From Przewalskia tangutica (Eukaryota > Streptophyta > Magnoliopsida > Solanales > Solanaceae), in contig CM056738.1 in the NCBI GenBank assembly GCA_029844215.1, positions 46,016,388-46,080,387 on the forward strand: a stretch of 64,000 nucleotides of DNA, read 5' to 3'. Made by a program: the position numbers and the translations under genes. Positions 10,146 through 20,900 of this stretch are shown one piece after another. Numbering within the stretch: the first letter of the stretch is position 1; each line of letters opens with the position of its first letter. The notes under the pieces are model-generated. The model was not told the DNA's origin, searched no databases, and was given only the letters and a program-made list of their open reading frames with translations.

Positions 10146-12188
10146 TCATATGGGTCTAACCCCTGTTGGCAAGTCAACCAAGTTCCATACTTGGTTTATG
10201 TACATAGACTCCATTTCGGATTTCATGGCTTCTTGCCATCTCTGTGAATCAATGTCTAACATTGCTTCGCTGTAGGTAGTAGGCTCATCATCATCAGGAA
10301 TATCTATCTCATTATGTGTTTCAACAAGGAGATTAAGTCTTTCAGGTGCACGATGAGTCCTAGTGGTCCTACGGAGTTGAACATTCTGCGTTTCAGTGTT
10401 TGCTGTATTTTGATTTTGAGAAGATGTTTGTGTGTTGGACAATCCACCACCTTGAGAACTTTCAGGAATATCATTTTGAATAGGATGATGCACAACTATT
10501 GTGTCATCTACCATTGGTTGTGCATGAGGGTCTTGCATTTCTGCAGTATCCCTCACAACACTCCCACTGGCTGAAGGGCGTACTCTAAGTACCCAATCAT
10601 CATCAAATACTCCCACTGAATCCTTGTCTAGGTTATTTGACAAGGGGTCATTCTCTACATTATTTTGTACTTCTTGAATTTCTTCAAGTTCTATCTTGTT
10701 GCAACTCTGTTCCTTGTAGACATAGTCTTCTTCAAGGAAAGTTGCATTTCTGGAAACAATTACTTTATGTTCCTCAAGAAGATAGAAGTAGTACCCTCTT
10801 GTTTCCTTAGGATACCCTACAAAATAATACTTCTCACTTTTAGATTCCAATTTGTCAGTGAGCAACTTCTTTACATATGCAGGGCACCCCCAGGGTCGCA
10901 TGTGTCTAAGTGCTGGTTTCTTGCCATTCCATATCTCATATGGAGTTTTCTCAACTGACTTTGATGGAACTCTATTCAAAATGTAGATTGATCTTTGCAA
11001 TGCATATCTCCATAGGTATGTTGGTAGAGCTGAGAAGTTCATCATGGATCTAACCATATCTAATAATGTATGATTTCTCCTCTCAGCAACACCATTCATT
11101 TGTGGCGTTCCGGGAGGTGTCCATTCTGAATGGACTCCATGAAGCTTCAAGTAATCTAGAAATTCTTTACTTAAGTACTCACCTCCTCGATCTGATCGAA
11201 GAGTTTTAATACTTGTTTCAAGTTGCTTCTCTACTTCTGACTTGTACTCCATGATTTTTTCAAAAGCTTCAGACTTATGTTTCATAAGATACACATGCTC
11301 AAACCTTGAGAAATCGTCTGTAAAAGTGATGAAATAAAGAAAGTCTCCCTTAGCTTGAGTTGGAAAAGGTCCACATACATCGGTATGGACTAACTCTAGC
11401 ACCTCTTTGGCACGTACTCCTTTCCCAGAAAGTGATTTGGTTGTCATCTTTCCTCTTAAGCAAGATTCGCAATCACCATATGACTCTAAGTCAAATGGTT
11501 CTAAGTAATCTAATTTCCTCAATCTTGTTATCCTTGATTCATTGATGTGACCAAGTCTGCAATGCCATAAGTAGGTGGGATTTCTTTGATTACTTATTTT
11601 AGCTCTTTTATTTTGTATATTGAAAATTTCATGGCTACAGTTTAGAACATACAATTCATCCACAAGCGGAGCATTTCCACAAATAAATCCTTCATAAGAT
11701 AAAACATAGTTTCCATTGGTAATATGTGAGAAAAACCCCTCAATGTCTAACATAGGGATAGAAATATTATTTCTCGTCAAAGACGGAACAAAATAACAAT
11801 TATTAAGTTCTAAACAAAAGCCTGAAGGTAAATCTAGTCTATAAGTCCCCACGCGTTCCGCATCAACTCTAGCTCCATTGCCAACGCGTAGATCTACTTC
11901 CCAAGGTCCAACATTTCTGCTGTCAATTAGCCCCTGCACATTATTACAAATGTATGAGCCACAAGCGGTATCCAATACCCAACAGTGAGAATTAGTTATA
12001 GACATATTTATTTCAATAACAAACATACCTTGTCCAGCAGGGCCAGCACCTTGTGCCTTGTCTCCCCCTGGGGCTGTACAGTCCTTCTTCCAATGTCCCT
12101 TTCTCTTACAATTGAGGCAAACATCAGCAGCTATCTTGGCCTTCTTTCGAACAACTCCTTTAGGTTTCATAGTCAGGTTTGGCGGCAA
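10146..12188 (-). CDS. Copia gag-pol: zinc knuckle, protease, integrase, start of RT
   Basis: 680 codons. Domains in order: CCHC knuckle of Gag (C24, C27, H32, C37 in CLNCKRKGHWKKDC); aspartic protease around D73 (WVLDTACGSYIC, a variant of the usual D-S/T-G); integrase HHCC zinc finger (LWHCRLGHI ... CESCLRGK, about residues 205-250); integrase core with Asp in HTDVCGPF, Asp in DDFSRF and Glu in VAERRNHTL (about 265-380); a variable linker; then the first residues of RT (EAMKSEMESM). The frame ends at a TGA at 10146-10148 inside RT. The first seven codons are probably not native: gag enters from another frame near 12170. The protein would process and integrate element DNA. Confidence 0.92.
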   Translation of the reverse strand: MPPNLTMKPKGVVRKKAKIAADVCLNCKRKGHWKKDCTAPGGDKAQGAGPAGQGMFVIEINMSITNSHCWVLDTACGSYICNNVQGLIDSRNVGPWEVDLRVGNGARVDAERVGTYRLDLPSGFCLELNNCYFVPSLTRNNISIPMLDIEGFFSHITNGNYVLSYEGFICGNAPLVDELYVLNCSHEIFNIQNKRAKISNQRNPTYLWHCRLGHINESRITRLRKLDYLEPFDLESYGDCESCLRGKMTTKSLSGKGVRAKEVLELVHTDVCGPFPTQAKGDFLYFITFTDDFSRFEHVYLMKHKSEAFEKIMEYKSEVEKQLETSIKTLRSDRGGEYLSKEFLDYLKLHGVHSEWTPPGTPQMNGVAERRNHTLLDMVRSMMNFSALPTYLWRYALQRSIYILNRVPSKSVEKTPYEIWNGKKPALRHMRPWGCPAYVKKLLTDKLESKSEKYYFVGYPKETRGYYFYLLEEHKVIVSRNATFLEEDYVYKEQSCNKIELEEIQEVQNNVENDPLSNNLDKDSVGVFDDDWVLRVRPSASGSVVRDTAEMQDPHAQPMVDDTIVVHHPIQNDIPESSQGGGLSNTQTSSQNQNTANTETQNVQLRRTTRTHRAPERLNLLVETHNEIDIPDDDEPTTYSEAMLDIDSQRWQEAMKSEMESMYINQVWNLVDLPTGVRPI

Positions 12189-12860
12189 CCGCCTTACCCT
12201 TCTTCTTCTGCATATTCTTACCCTTAGGTTTGAACTTGCTAGATGAGCCCACCATGAGCACAGCTTTACCTTTGGAGGTGGACGACTCGAAGGTCTTCAA
12301 CATATTATGAAGTTCTGGGAGACTTGCTTTCGTTCCATTCATGTTGTAATTCACAATGAAGTTCTCAAAGAAACCAGGAAGTGAGTTCAAGATTAGATTA
12401 ACAGAAACATTTGCAGCAACCTGCCCAATCAAGCCAACCTCTCAATTAATCCAATCATCTTCAAAACATGTTGTGACACCGACTTCTTCGTTTAGCTTAC
12501 ACTTAAAGAGATCTCTCAACAGTCCATACTCCATTGTCTGAGACTGTGAGTCATAGAGACTCTTCAAGTGTTCTAGCATCTCGTTGGGGCCCATATTTTC
12601 ATCTTTGTCTTTGTAACTCGAGTCATAGAAGATAGCATAACACATTGTGCCGCAACAAAGATCATCAAGATATTTCCGATAGCTTTGTCAAACAGAGCAT
12701 ACTCTTCGAATCTTCAATAGGATCAGAGGAGTGATGTATCAATACATACTCAATCTTTTCTAATCGCAGCATTCAAACACGCATTTCTTAACCAGTCAGG
12801 AAAATTGGCTCCATTCAACGTGTTCGTTTCAACCAACATTTTAAGTGACAGATTCGACAT
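12160..12860 (-). pseudogene. Copia gag, broken
   Basis: The likely start is the ATG at 12860 (minus), giving MSNLSLKMLVE and NGANFPDW, the usual opening of this Gag type. The frame then stops within about 35 codons and the remaining Gag appears in pieces: 12645-12442 (with a Gln-rich YDSQSQTMEY block) and 12432-12160 (FIVNYNMNGTKASLPELHNML, a well-known Gag block). The latter two are in one frame, separated by the TGA at 12442-12444. A shift of one base near 12170 then leads into the zinc knuckle of the next entry. Gag would form the particle; here it is not functional as read. Confidence 0.82.
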
Positions 12861-14814
12861 TGTAACTGAAGAAAAGATAGACTTGAAATTAATATTTTAA
12901 TATAATTTCTATTGAACACATTCATTAACTAACTAACTAACATGGTCTTTAGTTTAATTAGCTCCCACTATTTTAACATACTCTTTTACCCCATAAAGAA
13001 TACGGACTCATATCAAATACGGTCATAATGGGCCAAGATCCAAACTCATGTTGTCTCCGCGTTTGCTGAGGCTGATAACTTCAACAACACGATCTGGTAG
13101 GTCTCTAAACCAATTGCAAACAATTTGCAACTCTTGGTTGACCGAATGTTCTAAACAATTCGATATGCGTCCCTCGGCTGTCCGACACTGGGGCGCCAAG
13201 ACAACCTAGCAAGTCAACCCCGTTATGCGACTGCAATTATGTATCTAAGTGGGCTTAGCCTTCATCAAGAAAATACTGGGGTGTAAATACTCACGAAGGT
13301 TTATCACCTACTACAACATTTATATGCATCTATGAAAGGGTCTGAGTCCTCGTAGACTTAGAGCAAATGCTGGGGCATAAATACTCATCTCGCCGAAAAG
13401 GATTTTGCACCACAATCAATTATAACGGACGACGCGTTCATTTTAAATGAGACTTGTATTAAATTTGGGGAACATTTTAATTCAGGGTTATGACCAAGAT
13501 CAACTATTATATCATACATCATATGACATCCTATCATGCAATTTCTAAACACATTTAGATGGGAAACCATCAAACCCAATAGGCATGATATAAGATGGTT
13601 TTAATCACATACTGGGCGCCGTCTACCTGCATAATTATAGCGATCGTTCAAAGTAAACAATTCGGGCGCCGCTACCTGCATAATAATCATGACTCTATTC
13701 TAATTATTTAAATGACAATCAATTAAACAATTAGGAGAAACAATTAATTTGTGCACACATTATCAAATAATATGCTAAATAATAATTATTGTGGGTTAAT
13801 TAATTTGTTTCAATTTAGGAAATATTTAAATTCAAAATTTAAACATAATTTTCAATTTTCGGAATTTTCTGCTCATCCAAACATTCCCTTAATAATTCAG
13901 AAATTAAATTTTAATTTTCAGGGATATTTCTGCAATTTTCAGAACCTTAAAATATTTACAGATTTATGCAGGGACCAAATCTGCTTTTTTGAAATTTATA
14001 GATTGACCAGACTGAATCACGATTTAAAAACTTTTAAAATTTCAGAAAATATCTCAGGGACTAATTTGTAATTTTCAGAACTTAAAATATTTTCAGATTT
14101 GTTAAAGGACCAATCTACAATTGAAAAACCCTAATTTTAATTGCAAAAAGATCCTTATACTATTTCAAATTTTCAAAACCAATTCCAACCCCAAATCAAA
14201 TTTGGGATTCGGATTTCGGGGCAAAATTGACGGAATTAAAACACACCAAACGATGGCACACATCGGGACGAACTCACCGGTGGTTTTCACCACCAATTTG
14301 GTGGCCCACTGCGGGTCGGACCGAGACGCCACGGCGTTCTAAAACCGTCGGTGGTGCTCCTTTTCCGGTCATCGTTGCCGTGTAACACTACCACCATTAG
14401 ATTCTTCTCGTCGAGACGAACACGATGGTGTTATTACTTTATGATTTCGTCGCCCATGGTGGCCGGAAACAGTCCCGCCGTCGGCGGTTTCCGGTGACTT
14501 TTTCCGTCGTCTTCATCGCGTTCCGCCACCTCTCAACACCTTTATCGACCATCTTAAGAAGTGGATTTCTCGATAATAGTGGAGACGGTGTTAGTACACG
14601 TCGAATCGCCGAAAATTTTACCGGAATCCGCCAGTTCACGCCGAAACAGTGACCGCCGACACTGTTCATGTCGGAACAGTGTCGGTTACTGTTCACTGTT
14701 CAAAAAAGATTTTTTTTTTATATATAAATTCCGAAAATCAGTTTTAAATCAAAACAATTAATTATCCCACATATCGTTATTAAAGATTATCGTATAATCA
14801 TTAAACCAGTCTGG
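12861..14814 (-). other. Copia untranslated leader, nearly 2 kb
   Basis: This stretch between the primer site and gag holds no convincing gene. It has two small internal duplications: blocks with TACTGGGGTGTAAATACTCA and a near copy (about 13270-13390), and blocks with GGGCGCCG...CTACCTGCAT (13615-13690). At 14230-14700 it becomes markedly GC-richer, with short frames on both strands that match nothing I know. It could be ordinary leader or a captured fragment of other DNA. Confidence 0.7.
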
Positions 14815-14826
14815 GCTCTGATACTA
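14815..14826 (-). promoter_or_regulatory. Copia primer-binding site (initiator tRNA-Met type)
   Basis: The minus strand reads TAGTATCAGAGC one base after the LTR end. This differs at one position from TGGTATCAGAGC, the complement of the 3' end of initiator tRNA-Met that plant retrotransposons commonly use. Confidence 0.88.
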
Positions 14827-14827
14827 C

Positions 14828-15182
14828 TGTAGGGATTTATTGGGTGTAAAACATACAAGTAAGGCACAACGGAAGTTTAAAATTTTGAGTAAACTTACTT
14901 GCTCCAACAAACGTTTCTGGTATGATTATGCGATAATTCAAATTTGCAAAGACATGAAAGAAAAACTTACAGTTTATGCTTTTAATGCAGTCTCTACTAA
15001 AATGTGCGCACGCGATTTTCAATCCGGGTGCAAGCCTTGCTTCGGTATATTCCTTTGCCCAAGAAAGCTAGGAAATCTTGGCAGAGGTTTGAGAGAATTT
15101 TATTTCCTGAACTCTGAGTTCAGAAAGTGGAAAGTGAGTTATTATGAAATTATGGGTTAAGTGTCAAATATATAGTGGAGAA
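14828..15182 (-). repeat. Copia 5' LTR, piece 1
   Basis: It matches 7144-7496 of the left LTR with few changes and ends at the target duplication GAGAA of Gypsy-A. The LTR resumes at 24596. Confidence 0.92.
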
Positions 15183-18100
15183 TGTTATACCCCGTAGTTC
15201 CAGGGTATGTATGCGAGGACGTACGTACGAGAATACGACAGAAAGATTGGAAAGGAAGAAAGAGGCGATTTTTCCACGGAAAAGTTTCCGGTTTTTGTGA
15301 AGGAAAAAGGTTCGTTAATGGGAATTGGATTCCCAGATTTGGTATTCGGACTTCCTGGAATATTAGAGAATTATGGAATTTTATTTTCGGAAATGGTCAC
15401 GTGGGGCCCACGGGAGAAATTTACGGTTTTGTGGGGCCCACTTTGTTTTCGAGATTTTGGCCATTGTGGATATTTTCGGAAGATGTTTTATTTTGGGCCA
15501 ATAGGAGGGTGACACGTGTCACCCCGCCAGTGGCTCGCCGAATTGGCATTTGTGCACAACACCCTAGAGTCGTTTTTCACTAAACGCTTTACATAACTTG
15601 CGAGGGAAAATTCCGGCTATGTCTTTTCTTATTTTTGCGGATTTTTCCGAGAGACGAACATTTTGGACCAACGAGAGGCGACACTTGGCACCCTCTCATC
15701 AGGTGGCGCGGCTGCATGACTGGACGATTTGGGAAGGCAAGTGGGAGATATTTTTGGTAGATATTTTGTGTGCAAGTTGGCTAGGTACACATGGGTGAAT
15801 CTTGGACCTACACTTGCCTAACACTTGGTGTAATCTTGGCCATTGGTTGGCTTTCACTGACCTATAAATACCCCCTTCAAGACTAATTCATTCACAAAAT
15901 TGCCTAAGTCTTGAAAGCTTCTTCCTTCCCCCTTAGTGTAGTGTCTTGGCCGAGAGCCCCTCTCTCCCCCCGTGGCCGAGTCCCCAGTGGTAGGCCGAGG
16001 GTAGACACCCCCTCCTTTGAGGTGCTAGCAGTGGGTACCCCAGCCTAGTTGCTTTCGTATAATACCCCCCTTTGTGGTATAGAAATACTCTCCAAGTATT
16101 GTTATAATGCCCAAATACCTTAGCCGTATACCTTGTAGTATTCTAAGGTTATACCTATACGAAAAGCCCAGAAATACTATTATACTTCCCGTCAGTCACA
16201 AAACCGAAACCCTAGGAAAATCTCCATAGTCCGTTGGAGTATTGTGTAGAAGTTGGTTAGAACTTCTAAGGGTGGTTTAGAGCGGGTTGTAGAGCTCGGA
16301 GTTGGAGCTTAGCGTTGCTAAGGATCGACATTTATACTTGGATAATTATGGGCTTATCGAGGTAATTATCTTGTCCCCCTATTGTAATTGGATATTACAT
16401 GTTGTAGGAATATATAGTTGAAGTATACTATATATATAGTACTGAACTTAATGTTGTGGCAATGTCCTTGGACTTAAGCCTGGATAATAAGAAACCTTTT
16501 CGAAAGAAGAGTACTGAACTGTAATTACATAGGACTGTATTACAGTAGACTTGTGTAGCTTTCCTGTGAGGTAAAATTGTGCACGTCCGGGTTAGACGTA
16601 TAACCCCCCCCCTGGTTGGCTTGATAGCCGGCCCCGATAGAGGAGGAGATTTACGCTGTTGCGGGGGGGGGAGGTGCTGTCGAATTTTCGGTAGAATGTT
16701 CTACGATAAGATCTAGATGTTAATAAGCGCCTTGTGGCCTTATAGGTTGAAGTACTACGTGTGGCGCGTTCTACTTGGCTTAAGGAGTAGCCGACGGCTT
16801 GTGGTACTCGGAGCATTTTGCTATTAGTCGATAATCGTCGCGAGGTATGTGAACCTCTTCCTATCTCTTCTAGCATGATATGTGTGAACTATGTAGTACG
16901 ATAGACGTACAGGTGCTAAATGTATTCGATTGGTTTAAAACATAAAGTGTTATAACGGCTTTATGGGAAGTTGGTTATAACAGCTTTATGTAGATAAGAA
17001 AACACTTTGTGGTTTTTAAAAGGTAAATGATTTGTTTATAACTGGCTTGATGTGTGATTATAAAGAACTTGAAGTATTTCAAAAGATTTCTGAAATCGTT
17101 TTGAAAGAGAAGTAATACTTGGTTTTTTGAGAACTTAAGAGTTATACTAGCTTTATGGGAAGTTAGGTATAACGGCTTAAGAACGTTTTACTGATTTTGG
17201 AAATCAGGATGTGTATCGACAAACCATCGGCGTTAATAAAAGGAAATGTTTTGAATAATTAAGTATTATTAAAACCCGGTAGAAACTTCCATCTGCATAG
17301 AAGCTAAGATGAGACAAAATGATATTTCCTAGATCATGGCTGCTGTAATAAGATTGTTATAAACAAGAATATCCTACTCACATATAAGGCTTATGTTTCT
17401 CCGATTGTTTAAAAGAGAATTATATTCTTAAATGAATAAAGCTATGAACTACGAAACCTTTCTAAAATAAGAAACGTGAACATTTGAAATTAGGCAAACT
17501 TTGACGTTTGGAAAATAATGTTGTTACTTGATTTTACAAAGGTAAGAGTTTTGGTTTTCTTAAAAGGATAGTCACTCTATTTTTATACTACGGGTATTGT
17601 GTGACTTATGTGAAAGAAACAGATCTTTTAAAGATTTAATGTGTGAAGTACTTTGGGGTTAGATACCCGAACTTGTTAGTAGAAAGTACCTTGTGTGAAT
17701 ACTTTATAGTATTGGTTTGTGATAGCCTTGTAAATACTTTCTTGTTGATTTGAGAAGTAAACATGTTAGGATGCTACGTGTGTTAGTATCTTGTGATGTT
17801 AGTGTAAAGGGGTTTTCCTCATTGCGTTAAAGTTGTTTGACTATCACCGTTATGTTGGTATTGTACCACTCACCTTGACTTGTGTTCGGAGGTTGCCGCC
17901 TCCGTCTGGGGTAGACTCGGTGATGCAGGACCATGATTCGAGAATACCTCATGCGGGTCGGGGATCCATGCGGAGCTACGGAGCTCGTGTTAGTGTGCGG
18001 CCGCGTGGTCATGCGGTCCTTGTGGCCATGCGGATCGCGAGTCGGGGCGATCTTGGGAGTAGCTACCCTCGATGCGGGTTATACCTCATGCGCGCCTATC

Positions 18101-18957
18101 GGTAGCCTATGCGGGCTGCGGAGAGTTCGGGGCTAGACGCGCACATTTGATCTGCGGGCGAGTGACCGGCTTTTATCATGTGGCCGATGCAGAGCGGATA
18201 TCATGACCTGACTTATGACCTTGTTGGTGCGTAGGTGTTAGTAGTCGGCTATGCCTTCGTATTTACCTGTCTTGTTTTATTAGGACACAGGTGGGACTGG
18301 TGTTCGTGTGTATTCCTTCGTGCTTGTATATCATAAACCGCTGGCGGTGAGGAAGGTATTCCACGCATGATTGATGTTGTGGCGTGAGACCCATTGTTAT
18401 ATTTGAGTGATGACTTGAGGCGTGAGTCCTCGACTTGACATATTCGCTTATTATTGTGAATCGTAGTTTGGTTATCATACATGTCTCTGCTTTATAGACT
18501 ATTATGATTTCATTTACGATATTTTTAGTTTCACATACTCGGCACTGTTATCGACCTCCTGGCCGCGTTCATGCGAGTAAGGTACACCGATCATTGATCC
18601 TCGCTCTTAGGGTCACGATTCGGCGTGTGGGAAAGCTCCGCTTCTCGGAGGCTTATCGATGGTATAGTCCTCTGTTGTTGTAGGTGTTTACATTCGTGGT
18701 ATGGCGGGGCCCTGTCCGCCATTGTTGTCGTATCATTTCCTAAGTGCAGTAATGCTTGTGTGGCGGGGTTTGTAAAAGGATTAAAGCTGCTCATGTTGGA
18801 AAAAGTTGTTATATATATATATCTTAGAAAGGCAAGTTTTCTCATTATTGTTTCATATTTTATAATATGTCTTGTATTGTTTATGTTCCGATTACTCGAT
18901 GTTGTATCACTAGGGTGCCGGGGTAAGGCACGATCACGGCCCTAATCGGTCGTGACA
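15183..18957 (+). repeat. Gypsy-A 5' LTR
   Basis: 3775 bp, starting TGTTATACCCC and ending GTCGTGACA. A TATA box at 15863 implies a U3 of about 0.7 kb and a transcribed R-U5 of about 3 kb, which is very long. Repeated motifs inside include GCTTTATGGGAAGTT blocks (about 16960-17170) and many ATGCGG words near 17900-18120. Short frames in it (for example 17833-18105 and 18625-18945) have no family resemblance. Confidence 0.93.
15863..15870 (+). promoter_or_regulatory. TATA box of the Gypsy-A 5' LTR
   Basis: TATAAATA stands 680 bp into the LTR. It is kept at the matching place in the other LTRs: 25421, 31354, 42432, 54460, 60190 and, on the minus strand, 50685-50692. In the 3' LTR of Gypsy-A it reads GATAAATA (21565). 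It is the expected RNA polymerase II promoter; transcription would begin about 30 bp later. Confidence 0.78.
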
Positions 18958-18962
18958 AAAAG

Positions 18963-18973
18963 TGGTATCGAGC
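18963..18973 (+). promoter_or_regulatory. Gypsy-A primer-binding site (shortened)
   Basis: It reads TGGTATCGAGC, one base short of TGGTATCAGAGC (tRNA-Met). The CAG is lost, as in most gypsy copies here; the copy at 62999-63010 is perfect. Confidence 0.8.
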
Positions 18974-19158
18974 GATTAATCCTCGGAAAGTGTCTACGCA
19001 CCGTATCCGAGAAGTCTTGATTATCGGTGTGTTGTGCACCATCAATAATCGTGAGGCTATAGGATATTTAGGATTGGTTTCTATTCTTCTCACTGAGGTC
19101 GTGCCTTAGAGTCAGTGTTTTAAGTTGGACCTCTAAACGTATTTCTTTCCCTACCGCT

Positions 19159-19600
19159 ATGCCTCCGCGTAGGCAACCCGCCCGGGAGGCGCAGCGGCCG
19201 GAGGCGAGTAGAATACGAGGGTTGCGAGGCACAGCCCAATCATTACCTAGGGTAGTGCTTCATTCGGGGATTTCGAGACGTTACTAGCCCGTGAGTTTAG
19301 CACGGCGGCGATTCCTGCTGCGGCCATGATATTTGAACCTTCGTTCCACGGCCAGGGAGCAGAGAATGTAGATTGCAAAGGCGACCACATTTACTAGCTA
19401 TGGATTTGGCTACCGGAGATTATACCGATGTCTGCGAGTCTTGATGACTACCTAAGAGGTTGTGCAAGAGTAATTCTTCATTGGGCTTGAGCATGGCACG
19501 TATGCGGGCTTATGTACAGCGACCAAAAACGTAGAGATCGACGGGTTAACCAGGGCGAAGAGGGCGGGCGGCCAAGGTCCTTCGGTAACTTTCAAGGTGA
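19159..19600 (+). pseudogene. Gypsy-A gag remnant
   Basis: The ATG at 19159 opens MPPRRQPAREAQRP, the Gag start shared by all gypsy elements here. About 60 codons on, the frame is lost. A later part of Gag (CESLDDYLRGCARVIL, then KRRDRRVN) follows after a gap, so the central block containing the FYG...DDPQEFIRRF region is missing. The same central deletion is seen in Gypsy-B. No zinc knuckle is visible. Not functional as read. Confidence 0.72.
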
Positions 19601-20110
19601 GTATACCTTAAGTGCTATGTTCGATAGCGTGTGTTAGTTGTGATTAGAAATCATGGTGGGTTACCCGAGTAAGATTTTGGAGGATAGAAAGTGTGAGCCT
19701 TAGAGCTTTATACGCAAAGACCTTAGAGGTAAGGCCATCTCGGGTAGAGACGTATGTTTATGTTTGACCCTTATAGGAGTGCATAGTGCACGTGGTGTGT
19801 TTGGGATAAGTCCCAAGTAGTATGAAATGAAAGAGGGTAGTTGAGCTAAGAAGACCGCCAGGTTTCGTAACGTGTTTAGTAAGATTGTTCCTTGGGAGAT
19901 GGTATTTTGCGCCTTGCGGGTCGGGTTGAGGCTACGTGCGGTCAACCGCGGTAGGTTTGGTGGTGGGGTCGGTTGTGGTGGTCCCTCTTTGTGTTAAGGG
20001 TCATGAGGGTGTTAGGCCCATGTTTAGTTAGCCAGCGTGCAAGTTCGTGGATGCGTTCGACCGGTGGTCGGGCGATGAAGCGACCTATCGTGTTCTTCGG
20101 TCGAGTCGTT
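19601..20110 (+). other. Gypsy-A internal non-coding stretch
   Basis: No coding match. It has counterparts in Gypsy-B (about 29340-29870), Gypsy-5 (58690-59160) and, reversed, Gypsy-4 (about 51420-51880). This shared block follows gag directly in the non-autonomous members, with phrases such as ACCTTAGAGGTAAGGCCATC and GTGTTAGGCCCA. Confidence 0.65.
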
Positions 20111-20570
20111 CCTCGGCGGTGTTGATGTTATCGAAAAGGTTGTGAGGCTGCACGGTGCCTACCTTCACCTTATGGCGAACAGTGGAGCCAGTGTTACTAC
20201 TGTTTTGTTTCGAAGTTTGTACCGAGCGTGGCTAGGAACTCAGGTGAGTCTCGTGACGCATTCGCCTCGGGCGGTGTTTTGATTTGAGGGTAGCCGTGAG
20301 GATCGTTGTCTCGGTTGGAGTGTTTAAGCTACCATTTCGGTGTTCGGATGTCGCCTTGTGACGCCTTGTAGAAGCGAGAAATGCAAGTTGCGGCCGATTG
20401 GTTCGATGTTGGCGTGGTTCGGATAGTTGGTTCAGCTTGTTCCGGCAGATCGTGGATAGTGAAGCTTGTCTAGAAGAAGTTCGCGGCTCGGAGGAATCGT
20501 GCGGATAATCGGCGGCGACGCTTAGAGTTCGAGTTGTGGTCGGTCTTCTTGAAAGTACCACCGGACAGGT
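20110..20570 (+). pseudogene. Gypsy-A integrase C-terminal remnant
   Basis: Two blocks survive: GTQVSL (about 20238-20255), from the integrase core region before the conserved HPQTDG stretch, and ADNRRRRLEFE (20502-20534), from the region just after the catalytic core of Tekay/Del-type integrases. They lie in different frames with many small indels between. The catalytic part is absent. It is a relic of the full element from which this derivative arose. Confidence 0.68.
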
Positions 20571-20889
20571 GTGACGAGTTTGAAACTAAAGCGATCGTAA
20601 ATGTGGTAAGGGTTGAGTGTCACGGCGGCGGTGATCGCATGCAGCCCGGTACCATTTGTTGGGTCGTCGGAGCTAGGCTCGCGGCAAAGTGACAAAGTGG
20701 TATCTCAGGCAAAGTGACATAGTAGTATTATTTGTGGTGATGTAGAGGTGTTTCCTCGTGGACTTAGATGTAAGTTTTGCGCAGTGTTTCCATGGCCGTA
20801 TGGCGATTGTTCTCGTAAGTATAGTAGTGAAGACTATATTGGCGCGCTTGTTTTGAGACTTAGAAGGAACATTCGGGACGAATGTTTCT

Positions 20890-20900
20890 AAGGAGGAGAA
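20890..20900 (+). promoter_or_regulatory. Gypsy-A polypurine tract
   Basis: AAGGAGGAGAA abuts the 3' LTR. The same tract precedes the LTRs at 30949 and 59460 and, reversed, follows 51084. Confidence 0.85.

Noticed and set aside
10304..12246. Open frames opposite copia pol, such as 10665-10958 and 11985-12227
   Set aside because: Antisense shadows of a well-supported pol frame.
15182..15798. Several open frames of 66-133 codons at the start of the gypsy LTR
   Set aside because: They lie in U3 before the TATA box, do not stay open in the other LTR copies and match no family.
17827..18945. Open frames on both strands in the LTR 3' part, such as 18625-18945 and 18591-18845
   Set aside because: Arg-rich or low-complexity frames in a GC-rich repeat region, disrupted in the sister LTR at 23500-24600.
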